64,000 nt of DNA from Pyxidicoccus parkwaysis (GTDB lineage Bacteria > Myxococcota > Myxococcia > Myxococcales > Myxococcaceae), in the NCBI RefSeq assembly GCF_017301735.1, contig NZ_CP071090.1, forward strand, positions 11,329,001-11,393,000. Reading direction: 5' to 3'. The notes beneath the pieces were generated by a model, which saw only the letters and a program-made list of their open reading frames with translations, was not told the DNA's origin and searched no databases. Every line of letters begins with the position of its first letter. Within the stretch, counting starts at the first letter, position 1. The position numbers and the translations under genes were made by a program. Shown here in pieces: positions 51,933-60,455 of this stretch.

Positions 51933-52736
51933 ATGCGGAAGACGTGGCTGGTCACGGTGATGCTGGTGCTGGCGGGCTGCCAGCAGCCGGCGAAGACGGA
52001 ATCGGCGTCCGGTGGCGCGGGTGGCGGCAACGCCAACAACCCGCAGACCGAGGAGCAGAAGACGCTGTACGCGCTCGGCCTCTCCATTGGCCGGAGCATC
52101 AGCGTGTTCGACATGACTCCGGAGGAGCTTGAGTACGTCAAGGCCGGTATGACCACCCAGGTGAAGGGTGAGAAGTCGCCGGTGGACATGGAGACGTACG
52201 GTCCGAAGCTGCAGGAGCTGGCGCGCTCGCGCAGCACCCGCAAGGCGGAGAAGGAGAAGGAGGCGTCGAAGAAGTTCCTGGAGGAGGCGGCGAAGGAGCC
52301 CGGTGCGAAGAAGACCGAGTCCGGCCTCGTCTTCAAGGAGCTGACCCCCGGCACCGGTGAGTCGCCCAAGCCGACGGACATCGTGAAGGTGCACTACAAG
52401 GGCACGCTGACCAACGGCACCGAGTTCGACAGCTCCTACAAGCGCGGCGAGCCCACGCAGTTCCCGCTCCAGGGCGTCATCAAGTGCTGGACCGAGGGTC
52501 TGCAGCTGATGAAGGTCGGCGGCAAGGCCAAGCTGACCTGCCCGTCGGACATCGCCTACGGCGACCGCGGCGCCCCGCCGAACATCCCCGGCGGCGCGGC
52601 CCTGGTGTTCGAGGTGGAGCTGCTCGAGATTGTGAAGCCCCCGGAGACCCCGGCCATGCCGGGCGGCATGACGGGCACGCCGCCCACGGGCGCTCCGCAG
52701 GGCAAGCCGGCGACGCCTCCGGCGCCGAAGAAGTAG
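51933..52736 (+). CDS. FKBP-type peptidyl-prolyl isomerase lipoprotein
   Basis: ATG 51933 gives 267 residues. A lipoprotein signal ends V-L-A-G-C. A helical N-terminal domain (about 35-120) is like that of Mip/FkpA proteins. The FKBP domain (about 125-235) carries V-H-Y-K-G-T-L, G-T-E-F-D-S-S-Y, the G-V-I-K-C-W-T-E-G-L segment, and I-A-Y-G-D-R-G-A-P-P-N-I-P-G-G-A-A-L-V-F-E-V-E-L. The Cys in V-I-K-C-W replaces the more usual Gly or Pro. A Pro/Ala/Gly-rich tail ends the protein. The role is folding of proteins at the outer membrane or in the periplasm. The gene is monocistronic, with a strong terminator. Confidence 0.92.
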   Translation: MRKTWLVTVMLVLAGCQQPAKTESASGGAGGGNANNPQTEEQKTLYALGLSIGRSISVFDMTPEELEYVKAGMTTQVKGEKSPVDMETYGPKLQELARSRSTRKAEKEKEASKKFLEEAAKEPGAKKTESGLVFKELTPGTGESPKPTDIVKVHYKGTLTNGTEFDSSYKRGEPTQFPLQGVIKCWTEGLQLMKVGGKAKLTCPSDIAYGDRGAPPNIPGGAALVFEVELLEIVKPPETPAMPGGMTGTPPTGAPQGKPATPPAPKK

Positions 52737-52770
52737 TCGCGCTGCTCGCACGGGAGCGACGCTGGAACTC

Positions 52771-52814
52771 GAGGGCTGGTGGGGGATGATTCCCTCCCAG
52801 CCCTCTTCGTTTTT
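52771..52814 (+). terminator. Rho-independent terminator after FKBP gene
   Basis: GAGGGCTGG pairs with CCAGCCCTC (9 bp), with further G-C pairs inside, and the stem is followed by ttcgttttt. Confidence 0.85.
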
Positions 52815-52923
52815 CGTGGGGCGCGCTTCCGGTTCGCGGGGCGCCTTCGTGTGTGCGAGCCGGTGGCGTACGGTTCCGGCCCGGGGTAGGCCGTGAGGCC
52901 TCACACATGGGAGGGAGCACGCG

Positions 52924-53757
52924 ATGCGCCGGAGCCTGCTGCTGCTGCTGGGAGGAGCGCTGTTTCTGGGAGCCTGTGTCCACGGAAATTCCGTGGAGGT
53001 GGCGCGGGAGCCGTCGCCCACCGGGGCTGTCTCCGAGGCGGAGTTCAAGGCCATGCACACGCTGCGCGCGGACGCGGCGCCGCCTCGCAAGGGGCAGGAG
53101 GTGGAGGTCGCTGGCGTGAAGATGTACCTGAGCCTCCCCGAGGGCGCGAAGGGGCCGCTGCCCGCAGTGCTCGTCATCCACGAGTGGTGGGGCCTCAACG
53201 AGCACATCCAGCACTGGGCGGACCGGCTGGCGGCAAACGGGTACGCGGCGCTCGCGGTGGACTTGTACGGCGGCAAGGTGGCCACCACGCGCGACGAGGC
53301 GATGGCGCTGGTGAAGTCGGTGGACGCGGCGCGCGCGACGGAGGTGCTGAAGGCCGCGCACGACTTCCTCCAGAAGGACGAGCGCATCCGGGCGACGCGC
53401 GTCGGGAGCCTCGGCTGGTGCTTCGGTGGAGGCTGGTCGCTGCGCGCGGCCATCGCCCTGCCGGACCTGGAGGCGGCGGTCATCTACTACGGCAACCCGG
53501 TGACGGACCCGAACGAGCTCTCGCGCATCCACGCGGCGGTGCTGGGCATCTTCGGGACGAAGGACAAGTCCATCCCACCGGAGAAGGTGGCGGAGTTCCG
53601 CCAGGCGCTGGACGCGGCGGGTGTACGGCACCGCATCCTGGAGTTCGACGCGGACCATGCGTTCGCCAACCCCTCGGGGGAGCGGTACGACGAGCACGCC
53701 GCGTCCACCGCGTGGCAGGAGACGTCCGCGTTCCTGGAGCAGTACCTGAAGCGCTGA
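52924..53757 (+). CDS. Dienelactone hydrolase-family lipoprotein
   Basis: This 277-residue protein has a signal peptide with lipobox L-G-A-C near residue 18. The alpha/beta-hydrolase core shows V-I-H-E-W-W-G-L-N near 84, the Cys nucleophile elbow G-W-C-F-G-G near 165, the acid in G-T-K-D near 215, and the histidine in D-A-D-H-A-F near 247. This C-D-H triad is characteristic of dienelactone hydrolases, which open lactones in ring-cleavage pathways; many periplasmic members have unknown esters as substrates. GGGAGG precedes the ATG. Confidence 0.92.
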   Translation: MRRSLLLLLGGALFLGACVHGNSVEVAREPSPTGAVSEAEFKAMHTLRADAAPPRKGQEVEVAGVKMYLSLPEGAKGPLPAVLVIHEWWGLNEHIQHWADRLAANGYAALAVDLYGGKVATTRDEAMALVKSVDAARATEVLKAAHDFLQKDERIRATRVGSLGWCFGGGWSLRAAIALPDLEAAVIYYGNPVTDPNELSRIHAAVLGIFGTKDKSIPPEKVAEFRQALDAAGVRHRILEFDADHAFANPSGERYDEHAASTAWQETSAFLEQYLKR

Positions 53758-53876
53758 CGGCCGGTGCGTCCGGCGCGAGGTGTTGGCCACCCGTCGGCTG
53801 GAGAAGAGTGGCGCGACGGGTGGTTGCTCGCGGACGCGCGGGCTGTTTGAAGGGCGGGCACATCCTGGAGGGGCCG

Positions 53877-54959
53877 GTGCTGAGGACAGGTGCGTGCGTC
53901 GCGGTGGGGTTGTGCCTGCTGCTGTGGAGTGGAAGGGGAGGGGCGGCGTCGCTCGCGGATGCGGGGACCATTGCGGCGCCGCGCACCGAGGACGTCACCT
54001 TTCAGAGTGGAGACAGCACCCTCGCGGGCACGCTGTGGCTGCCCTCGGGCGCTGCGCCTCGTGCGGCCGTGGTGTTGCTGCCCGACGAAGCTCCGGGGAC
54101 GCGGGAGGCGCTGGAGCCGTATCCGGCGTTCCTCGTCCAGCAGGGGCTCGCGGTGCTTGCGTATGACCGGCGTGGCGCGGGCCGTTCCTCCGGAGATGCA
54201 CAGCCCTGGGTGTCCGGCATCCGCGAGTGGGCGGACGACGGGCTCGCGGCGGCGAAGCTGCTCCGCGAGCGCACGGGTGTTCGGGACGTGGGGCTGATGG
54301 GCTTCGGCCAGGGCGCGTGGGTGGCCATCCACGCGGCGGCCCGTGCGCCGGAGCTCGGCTTCCTGGTGCTGGTGTCCGGTGGCGGAGGCTCGCTGTGGAA
54401 ACAGGAGGAGCACCGGCTGCGCAACGAGGCCCGCAACAAGGGCCTCACCGGACCCGAGGTCGTGGACCTGATGGAGCACCTGGACGCGCTCCACGACGCG
54501 CGCCTCTACTCACCTGATCGCGAGGCGAAGGCGCTGAAGACGCTCGACTTCCAGCTCAAGCGTGCGAAGCGCAGGCGCTGGTATGCGGTGTCACCGCTGT
54601 CACGCTTCGGTGACATGCCGCTGCCGCGCCTCCTCGTCGTGCGGCGCGCCGCGTGGAACAACGTGCTGTCCTATGACTCGACGGAGGACCTGTCCCGGGT
54701 GCGAATCCCCGTGCTCGCGCTGCTTGGCGAGGCGGATGCGGTGACGCCCACCCAGTCCGTGGCTCGCGCGCTGTCCCAGGGGCTCCCGCGAGACGCGGGA
54801 ACCCAGGCTCCAACCGTGACGGTGAAGGTGCTGCGTGGCGCGGACCACCAGCTCGCGCGGCCTCCTGAAACGAAGCCAGCGGAGGATGCGTTCCACACGC
54901 TGGAGGAATGGCTGCGCGAGCGAGGGGCCCTCCTCCAATCACGAGGGCCCGCGGAATGA
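53877..54959 (+). CDS. Exported alpha/beta-hydrolase-like protein with Ser-to-Gly nucleophile position
   Basis: GTG 53877 is favoured by GGAGG six bases upstream; the product is 360 residues. A signal peptide (about 1-25) precedes the fold. The oxyanion strand reads V-V-L-L-P-D-E, then Y-D-R-R-G-A-G-R-S-S-G. The nucleophile elbow is G-F-G-Q-G instead of G-x-S-x-G, so the catalytic Ser is Gly. The acid (G-E-A-D-A-V near 287) and histidine (G-A-D-H-Q near 323) are kept. It may be a catalytically dead relative or use another residue. The last codons and stop are repeated six more times downstream. Confidence 0.85.
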   Translation: MLRTGACVAVGLCLLLWSGRGGAASLADAGTIAAPRTEDVTFQSGDSTLAGTLWLPSGAAPRAAVVLLPDEAPGTREALEPYPAFLVQQGLAVLAYDRRGAGRSSGDAQPWVSGIREWADDGLAAAKLLRERTGVRDVGLMGFGQGAWVAIHAAARAPELGFLVLVSGGGGSLWKQEEHRLRNEARNKGLTGPEVVDLMEHLDALHDARLYSPDREAKALKTLDFQLKRAKRRRWYAVSPLSRFGDMPLPRLLVVRRAAWNNVLSYDSTEDLSRVRIPVLALLGEADAVTPTQSVARALSQGLPRDAGTQAPTVTVKVLRGADHQLARPPETKPAEDAFHTLEEWLRERGALLQSRGPAE

Positions 54960-55245
54960 CGGTTCCTTCCGGAGCCCCAGGCTGCGAAGGCTCGCGGAAT
55001 GATGGCTCCTTCCGAGGCCCCGGCGCCAAGCCTCACGGAATGAAGGTTCCTTCCGAAGCTCTTGGCCGAGAAGGCTCACGGAATGACGGTTCATTCCGGA
55101 GGGCACTCGGCCGCGAGGGCTGGCGGAATGAAGGTTCCTTCCGGTGTGGGCTCCCGGCTCCCGCGATTGCCTGCGGAATGAAGGTTCCTTCCGAGGCTCC
55201 GGCCTCCGCGAGGGCTCGCGGAATGAAGGTTCCTTCCGGAAATCC
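54945..55245 (+). repeat. Seven tandem units (41-50 bp) re-encoding the hydrolase gene's end and stop
   Basis: The stop positions are 54957, 55000, 55041, 55084, 55129, 55179 and 55224. Every unit reads [CA]GA/CCA-xxx-C(C/T)(C/G/T)-(G/A)C(G)-GAA-TGA. These are R-G-P-A-E, R-R-L-A-E, P-S-L-T-E, R-R-L-T-E, R-G-L-A-E, R-L-P-A-E and R-G-L-A-E, each followed by a stop. The stop sits in a GGAATGAAGGTTCCTTCC-like imperfect palindrome that can fold as GGAA/TTCC or GAAGG-tt-CCTTC. The array fills the whole gap to the convergent CAP gene. Confidence 0.92.
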
Positions 55246-55281
55246 CGGCCGCCGGAGGGGGCCTCCCTCCGCGCAGTGCCC

Positions 55282-55938
55282 TCAGTACGGCCGCTGGCCG
55301 GAGTAGTTGCCCGGCGGCGCGTAGTTGCACACCCAGAACTGCCACGTCGGGAACTGCGCGCCGAACGGCGAGTTCTTCGTGCACACCTGCGTGGCGCACC
55401 CCACGCGCTTCGTGTTCCGCCACACCACCTGCGTGTAGTGGCCGCACTGCTCGCCCTGCGTGCATGAGTTGTTCGCGTAGTTGTAGTCCGCCGCCTCCGC
55501 CGCCCAGTCGTTCACCACCCCCGCCGTGTCCCAGTAGTTCGGCGTCGCGGCGGCGATGTTCTCCCCCAGGGTTCCGCGGTTGCTGTTGTGGCTGAAGTTA
55601 CAGTTGGCCGCCCAGGCCTTCGCCGTGTCCTCCGCCTGGGTGTCCCAGGTCAGTGGCTCCAGCGCCGGGCTCGGCGTGGGATTCTTCGCCGCCGCCCGCA
55701 CCGCGTTGTGCGCGTCCACCATGTCGCGGGCGAACTGGGTCAGCGTCCCCGCATCCGTGGAGGTGCCCGCGTCCGACCCGGTGCCCGCGTCCGGCGTGGT
55801 GCCTCCGTCCTGGCGGGTTCCCCCGTCCAGCGTCGAGGGGTCCTCGGAGTCAGGCTTCTCCTCGGAGTCGCAGCCGGTGGCGAGCCACGGCGCGAGGAGT
55901 CCCACGGCCAGCAGGTGTCGGAAGGAAGTGCGTGACAT
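55282..55938 (-). CDS. CAP/SCP-domain lipoprotein (paralogue 1)
   Basis: ATG 55938 gives 218 residues. A lipoprotein signal ends L-A-T-G-C, followed by a D-G-G/D-A-G-T spacer. The CAP domain (about 70-218) shows D-A-H-N-A-V-R, L-T-W-D, S-H-N-S-N-R-G-T-L-G-E-N and C-G-H-Y-T-Q-V-V-W-R, including the two His and two Glu-type positions of the CAP cavity. It ends W-V-C-N-Y-A-P-P-G-N-Y. Bacterial CAP proteins are secreted and bind lipids or metals. It is a paralogue of the gene at 56343-56993. Confidence 0.9.
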   Translation of the reverse strand: MSRTSFRHLLAVGLLAPWLATGCDSEEKPDSEDPSTLDGGTRQDGGTTPDAGTGSDAGTSTDAGTLTQFARDMVDAHNAVRAAAKNPTPSPALEPLTWDTQAEDTAKAWAANCNFSHNSNRGTLGENIAAATPNYWDTAGVVNDWAAEAADYNYANNSCTQGEQCGHYTQVVWRNTKRVGCATQVCTKNSPFGAQFPTWQFWVCNYAPPGNYSGQRPY

Positions 55939-56128
55939 GCCCACGATTATCCGCGCCCCCGCACGCTCATGCACCCGCCCCGAGCTCCCCCTCCCGAGGT
56001 AATGCGCCCGCCGCAAGGTTCCAGCACCCTCGGGGCCCGGGCAGCCGAGTCCGGAATCGCACGGCGGATGGGGGGAACGGGCACGAAGACCGAGAGCCTG
56101 TTAATCTCCGTTTCCCCCGGAGGCGCCG

Positions 56129-56332
56129 ATGAGCAATGACCCCAAGACTCGAGCGAGCAAGGTCTTCACCTCGCTCGAGGGCAATGACGAGTTCAGCGTC
56201 ATGTCCATCGACCCGGACGCGCGGAAGCTGAAGGTGGAGCTGGACGGCAAGCGTGCGGCCTCGGAGGGCCGGCCGGAGCCCGTGTCCGTCGGCGTCTTCT
56301 CGCGGCTGTTCCGGCGCCTCTTCCGCGGCTGA
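56129..56332 (+). CDS. 67-residue conserved-looking small protein
   Basis: ATG 56129 has GGAGG at a good distance (GGAGGCGCCG). The product is charged, with K-V-F-T-S-L-E-G-N-D-E-F-S-V-M-S-I-D-P-D-A-R in the first half and an amphipathic basic end (F-S-R-L-F-R-R-L-F-R-G). No signal peptide is present. The basic amphipathic end could contact nucleic acid or membrane. It lies between two CAP genes, convergent with the second. The family is not recognised. Confidence 0.6.
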   Translation: MSNDPKTRASKVFTSLEGNDEFSVMSIDPDARKLKVELDGKRAASEGRPEPVSVGVFSRLFRRLFRG

Positions 56333-56342
56333 GCGCGCCCCT

Positions 56343-56993
56343 TCAGTACGGTCGCTGTCCCACCCAGTTGCCCGCCGGCGTGTAGTCACACACCCAGAGC
56401 TGCCACGTGGGGAACCGCGAGCCGAACGGCGAGTTCTTGTTGCACATCACCGTGGCGCACCCCACCGCGCCCGTCTTCCGCCACACCACCTGCGTGTAGT
56501 GGCCGCACACCTTGCCCTTCTTGCAGGTGTTGCGCGTGAAGTCGAAGTCCGCCGCCTCGTCCGCCCAGCTCTTCACCACCTCGGCCGTGGTCCACGTGTC
56601 GGGCGTGGCCGCGGCGAGGTTCTCCCCGAAGTCGCCGCGGTCGGGGTTGTGCTCGAACCTGCACGCCTTCGCCCAGGACGCGGCCTTCTTCGCGGCCTCG
56701 TCGGACCAGGTGAGGGCCGGCAGCGCGGGCTTCGGCGTGGGCACGGCCTGCGCTCGCGCCTGGTTGTGCGCCGCCACCATGTCCCGCGCGAAGTCCTTCG
56801 CCGGGGGCACTCCGCGCGCCTTCTCCTTCGGGGGCGGGCTCGTCGCCGGGGCCTTCTCGCGCGAGGCCGTCACCGTCTGCCGCTGCGGTGTCACTGCCTT
56901 CCGCTGCGTGCCCTGGCCCGTCAGGCCGCAGCCGAGCAGCGGGGTGAGCAGGAGCAGGGAGGACCAGCGGAGCACGCGCGAGGAGGAGGCCAT
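56343..56993 (-). CDS. CAP/SCP-domain lipoprotein (paralogue 2)
   Basis: ATG 56993 gives 216 residues. The signal ends L-L-G-C. A basic/Pro linker takes the place of the D-A-G spacer of its paralogue. The CAP domain has A-A-H-N-Q-A-R, L-T-W-S-D, E-H-N-P-D-R-G-D-F-G-E-N and C-G-H-Y-T-Q-V-V-W-R, and ends W-V-C-D-Y-T-P-A-G-N-W. The two CAP proteins are alike over the whole domain, which suggests an older local duplication, with the small ORF and its promoter lying between them. Confidence 0.9.
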   Translation of the reverse strand: MASSSRVLRWSSLLLLTPLLGCGLTGQGTQRKAVTPQRQTVTASREKAPATSPPPKEKARGVPPAKDFARDMVAAHNQARAQAVPTPKPALPALTWSDEAAKKAASWAKACRFEHNPDRGDFGENLAAATPDTWTTAEVVKSWADEAADFDFTRNTCKKGKVCGHYTQVVWRKTGAVGCATVMCNKNSPFGSRFPTWQLWVCDYTPAGNWVGQRPY

Positions 56994-57100
56994 GGGGCTC
57001 CATGATGCGCCAGGAGTCCCACGGCTGCATGCGAACCGTGCGCGGCGGGCGGGACGTGCAGGGTCCGGACGCACGCCTGCTTCCGCCGGCACGGCTCCCA

Positions 57101-58444
57101 CTACGCCTTGAGGCCGGACAGCGGGCCGGTGCCGTTGTCTCCGAAGCTGGAGATGCCGGGGACGCCCATGGCCTGCATCAGCGAGATGTACAGGTTGGCG
57201 AGCGGCGCGGCGTTGTAGCGGACATGCCGGCCCGGCGTCAGCGCACCGCCGCCGCTCCCGCCGATGAGGACGGGCAGGTTCTTGTGCTCGTGCGAGTTGC
57301 CGTCCGCGATTTCGCTCGAGAAGTACACCATCGAGTTGTCGAGCAGCGTCTTCCCATCCACGTCCTTCGTGCCCTTCAGGCGCTGCAGCAGGTACGCGTA
57401 CTGCTCCACCTCCCACCGGTCGATGGTGGCGAGCGCGTCGTAGTTGGACTGGAGCATCTGGTGGTGCGAGTACGTGTGGTGCCCGCCCGTCAGCCCCAGG
57501 AAGCCGTACACCTTGAGGCTGCGCGCGTTGGCCAGCATGAAGGTGGCGACGCGGGTGAGGTCGCACTGGAAGGCGAGGACGATGAGGTCCATCATCGCCT
57601 TCGTCTTCACGCGCGGGTCCTCGTCGTTCCCCGGCGCCACGCCCGGGTTGCACGAGGGGCCCTCCGCTTCAATCGCCTCCACCTGCTTCTCCAAATCACG
57701 CACGCCGGTGAAGTACTCGTCCAGCTTGCGCAAGTCCGAGGCGCCGAGCTGTGTCTTCAGCGCGGTGGCATCGTCGCGCACGAAGTCGATGATGCTCTTG
57801 CCGTACGCCTTGCGCTTCTCCACCGAGGCCTGGGTGGCGCCCGGGTCATAGCCCGCGAAGAGCCGGTCGAAGACGGCCTTGGGGCGCGTCTCCTTGGCCA
57901 CCGGCGTGGTGGGACCGGCCCAGGCGATGTTGTTGGCGTACGGGCACGCATAGCCCGAGTCGCAGTTGCCAATGCCCTTGCCGGCGTCGTTGCCCAGCTC
58001 CAGCGAGGCCAGGCGCGTGGCCTTCGCCGACGCCAGGTGGTTGGCGATGACCTGGTCCATGGAGATGCCCGCGCGGAAGTCGGTGCCCTCCGTCTTGAAG
58101 GCCTTGGTGCAGCTCAGGAAGGCGGCCGTGGCGGCGGCGTGGTGGCCGTCGCCGTCCGGCCGGCCCGGGTCATTGGCGAGGCCGCTCAGCACCAGCACGT
58201 CGTTCTTCACCGGCGCCAGCGGCTGCAGCGTGGGCGTCAGCTCCCAGTTGGTGCCGGTGCCGGTGGGCGTCCACTTGGGCATGTGGATGCCGTTGGGCGT
58301 GTAGAAGACGGCCAGGCGCCGGGGCGTGGACGGCATGGCCGCCCCCGCCGCGCGGGGCAGCATGGATTCCAGCACGGGGAGCGCCATCAACGTCCCCGCG
58401 CCGCGAAGGAAGGTCCTCCGGGAGAGTTGGAGCTTCTTGCTCAT
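57101..58444 (-). CDS. DUF1552 protein with Tat signal
   Basis: ATG 58444 overlaps the DUF1592 stop (ATGA); the product is 447 residues. The N-terminus S-R-R-T-F-L-R-G-A-G is a twin-arginine signal, so the protein is exported folded. DUF1552 motifs are F-Y-T-P-N-G-I-H-M near residue 50, L-S-G-L-A-N near 89, G-D-G-H-H-A-A-A-T near 100, the G-G-H-H-T-Y-S-H-H block near 320, and E-I-A-D-G-N-S-H-E-H near 385. This resembles a sulfatase/alkaline-phosphatase-like layout, but the role is unknown. DUF1552 and DUF1592 genes are a standard pair in planctomycetes and myxobacteria. Confidence 0.92.
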   Translation of the reverse strand: MSKKLQLSRRTFLRGAGTLMALPVLESMLPRAAGAAMPSTPRRLAVFYTPNGIHMPKWTPTGTGTNWELTPTLQPLAPVKNDVLVLSGLANDPGRPDGDGHHAAATAAFLSCTKAFKTEGTDFRAGISMDQVIANHLASAKATRLASLELGNDAGKGIGNCDSGYACPYANNIAWAGPTTPVAKETRPKAVFDRLFAGYDPGATQASVEKRKAYGKSIIDFVRDDATALKTQLGASDLRKLDEYFTGVRDLEKQVEAIEAEGPSCNPGVAPGNDEDPRVKTKAMMDLIVLAFQCDLTRVATFMLANARSLKVYGFLGLTGGHHTYSHHQMLQSNYDALATIDRWEVEQYAYLLQRLKGTKDVDGKTLLDNSMVYFSSEIADGNSHEHKNLPVLIGGSGGGALTPGRHVRYNAAPLANLYISLMQAMGVPGISSFGDNGTGPLSGLKA

Positions 58445-60153
58445 GGCTTCTGGGCCTCCGGCTCGCCGCGCCGCTGGGTGAAGTGGTCGCTGAGCACGAT
58501 GCTGAGGATGTAGTCGCTGAGTCGGCCGCCGCTGGCCTCCGCCGTGGCGGCGATTTCGCTCACCGCGCACGCGTCCTCGGGACGCATGCCGCGGCCGAGC
58601 GCGTAGGTGAGCAGGTGCTCGGTGAGGCACGCGGGCAGCTTCGGGTCCTGCTTCACGAAGCGCCGCATGTCGTCCGCGCCGCGCAGCACGGTGCCGTCCG
58701 GCAGCTCACCCGTCGGGTCCACCGGCGCGCCGCTGACCTCCTTCATCCGCCACCGGCCGATGGCGTCATAGTTCTCCAGCGCCAGGCCCAGCGGGTCCAT
58801 CAGCCGGTGACAGCCCTGACACGCCGGCTGGCTGCGGTGCTGCGCCATGCGCTCGCGCATCGTCTGGTTGGGGTCCACCGCCGGCGGCAGGCCCTCCACG
58901 TTGGGCGGCGGCGGCGGCGGCGCGGAGCACAAGAGCTGCTCCAGCACCCAGACGCCGCGCTGCACCGGCGAGGTGCGGTCCGGGTTGGACGTCACCGTCA
59001 GGAGCGAGCCCTGTCCGAAGATGCCCGCGCGCTCCGGGTGGCCGGTCAGGTCCACGCGCACCGGCGTGCTGCTGCCAGGCTTCGGCAGGCCGTAGTGCGT
59101 GGCCAGCGCGTCATTCACGTAGGTGAAGGGCGCGTCGACGAGGTCCTTCAGCTTGTGCTCGCCGGTGATGAACTCGTGGAAGACGAGCTGCGTCTCCTGC
59201 CGCATGGCCGAGCGCAGGTCCTCGTTGAAGGCGCCGTAGAGCGTGGCGTCCGGCTCGGCGGAGTCCAGCGCGCGCGTGTAGAGCCACTGGCCCGCGAAGT
59301 TCTCCACCAGGCCGTTGGCCTTCGGGTCCGCGAGCATGCGGCGCACCTGGGCCTCCAGCTCCTCGGGCTGGTGCAGCTTGCCCGCCTCGGCGGTGGCGAG
59401 GAGCGTCTCGTCCGGCATGCTGCTCCACAGGAAGTAGGAGAGCCGGCTCGCCAGCTCCACGTCGGTGAGGCGGTGCGGCGTGGTGGAGTTGGGGTCCGGG
59501 TCCTTCTCCACGCGGAAGAGGAAGTGGGGCGACACCAGCACCGAGCGCAGCGCCAGCTTCACGCCCATCTCGGGCCCGTCGCCGCGGGCCTTCGCCAGCG
59601 CGAGGAAGCCCACCAGCCGGTCCACCTCCTCCTTCGCCACGGGCCTTCGCCAGGCGCGGCGGGCGAAGCGCGAGAGGATGTCCCGCGCGCAGGGCTCGGG
59701 GTTCTCCGCGCTCAGCGCGCAGCTCCCGAAGACGCCCTTGGCCCATGCCGTCTCCACCAGCTTCTCCGCCGCGGCGGAGTACTTCTCCATCAGCAGCGGG
59801 GACAGGCTGAGCACGTCCGCGTTGTTGTCGAAGCCGTAGCCGTGGTCGTCCGCCGGGAAGTCGCGGGCCGGCTGGGTGGTGTCACCCAGCAAGTCCCTCA
59901 CGGTGGCGTCGTACTCGGCGCGGTTGAGGCGGTGCAGGGTGATGCGGCCCACGTCCCGGGGCGCGTCCTTGCACTCGTTCTGTTGCTGGTTGTTGCCCGG
60001 CGGCGTCTCCTCCGGCGGTGGTGCCGGAAGGTCTTCGCCGGGGAGGACCCGCGCCTGGGGAATGCTGTCGCCGTCGCAGCCGGCGAGCAGCAGCGCGAAG
60101 CCCGCGCCCGCCAGCATCCGCCAGCTCCGTCCTCTTCGAAGCCTGGATGTCAC
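58441..60153 (-). CDS. DUF1587/DUF1592/DUF1588/DUF1585 lipoprotein with cytochrome-like C-x-x-C-H
   Basis: GTG 60153 is preferred because it supplies the basic n-region of the lipoprotein signal (R-L-R-R-G-R-S-W-R then L-L-A-G-C); ATG 60117 would leave it without charge. The product has 570 residues. The planctomycete-type modules run in order: DUF1587 (L-N-R-A-E-Y-D-A-T-V-R-D-L-L-G), DUF1592, DUF1588 with C-Q-G-C-H-R-L-M-D-P-L-G-L-A-L-E-N-Y-D near 470, and DUF1585 at the end. The C-x-x-C-H could bind heme. The gene is first in the operon with the Tat-exported DUF1552 protein. The pathway is unknown. Confidence 0.92.
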   Translation of the reverse strand: MTSRLRRGRSWRMLAGAGFALLLAGCDGDSIPQARVLPGEDLPAPPPEETPPGNNQQQNECKDAPRDVGRITLHRLNRAEYDATVRDLLGDTTQPARDFPADDHGYGFDNNADVLSLSPLLMEKYSAAAEKLVETAWAKGVFGSCALSAENPEPCARDILSRFARRAWRRPVAKEEVDRLVGFLALAKARGDGPEMGVKLALRSVLVSPHFLFRVEKDPDPNSTTPHRLTDVELASRLSYFLWSSMPDETLLATAEAGKLHQPEELEAQVRRMLADPKANGLVENFAGQWLYTRALDSAEPDATLYGAFNEDLRSAMRQETQLVFHEFITGEHKLKDLVDAPFTYVNDALATHYGLPKPGSSTPVRVDLTGHPERAGIFGQGSLLTVTSNPDRTSPVQRGVWVLEQLLCSAPPPPPPNVEGLPPAVDPNQTMRERMAQHRSQPACQGCHRLMDPLGLALENYDAIGRWRMKEVSGAPVDPTGELPDGTVLRGADDMRRFVKQDPKLPACLTEHLLTYALGRGMRPEDACAVSEIAATAEASGGRLSDYILSIVLSDHFTQRRGEPEAQKP

Positions 60154-60455
60154 GTCCCTAACCCCCTCCACGCCACGCGCCCCCGTGCCGCAGCGCCGCG
60201 CGGAGGTAAGCAAGACGCTCACCAACGCGAGGTGCGCGATGGTGGACGGCCCGTGCGGGGGGCGGCACTCTGACGTCCGGAATCCATCAGCTCTCGGGCA
60301 CTTCCGGGGGACGGGTGGGAAAGGTTTTTCCCCGGGTGGGAAGTGCGCCCGGGTGGACGGGGCGCCGCATGGCTGGTGCCCTCCCGGCCGGGTGGAGCGC
60401 GTGCAGGGCGGGCCGGAAGGGCACACCGTTGATGAGGGGCGACAAGGGACAGGAA
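60154..60455. promoter_or_regulatory. 302-bp divergent intergenic region
   Basis: There is no gene. An imperfect stem, CACTTCC (60299-60305) with GGAAGTG (60339-60345), surrounds a gggaaaggtttttcccc loop region. It may be regulatory for the R3H gene, but no promoter motif is convincing. Confidence 0.35.

Noticed and set aside
54945..55245. CRISPR array
   Set aside because: The repeated core is about 18-20 bp and variable, spacers share sequence with each other, unit length drifts (41-50), and no cas gene is present.
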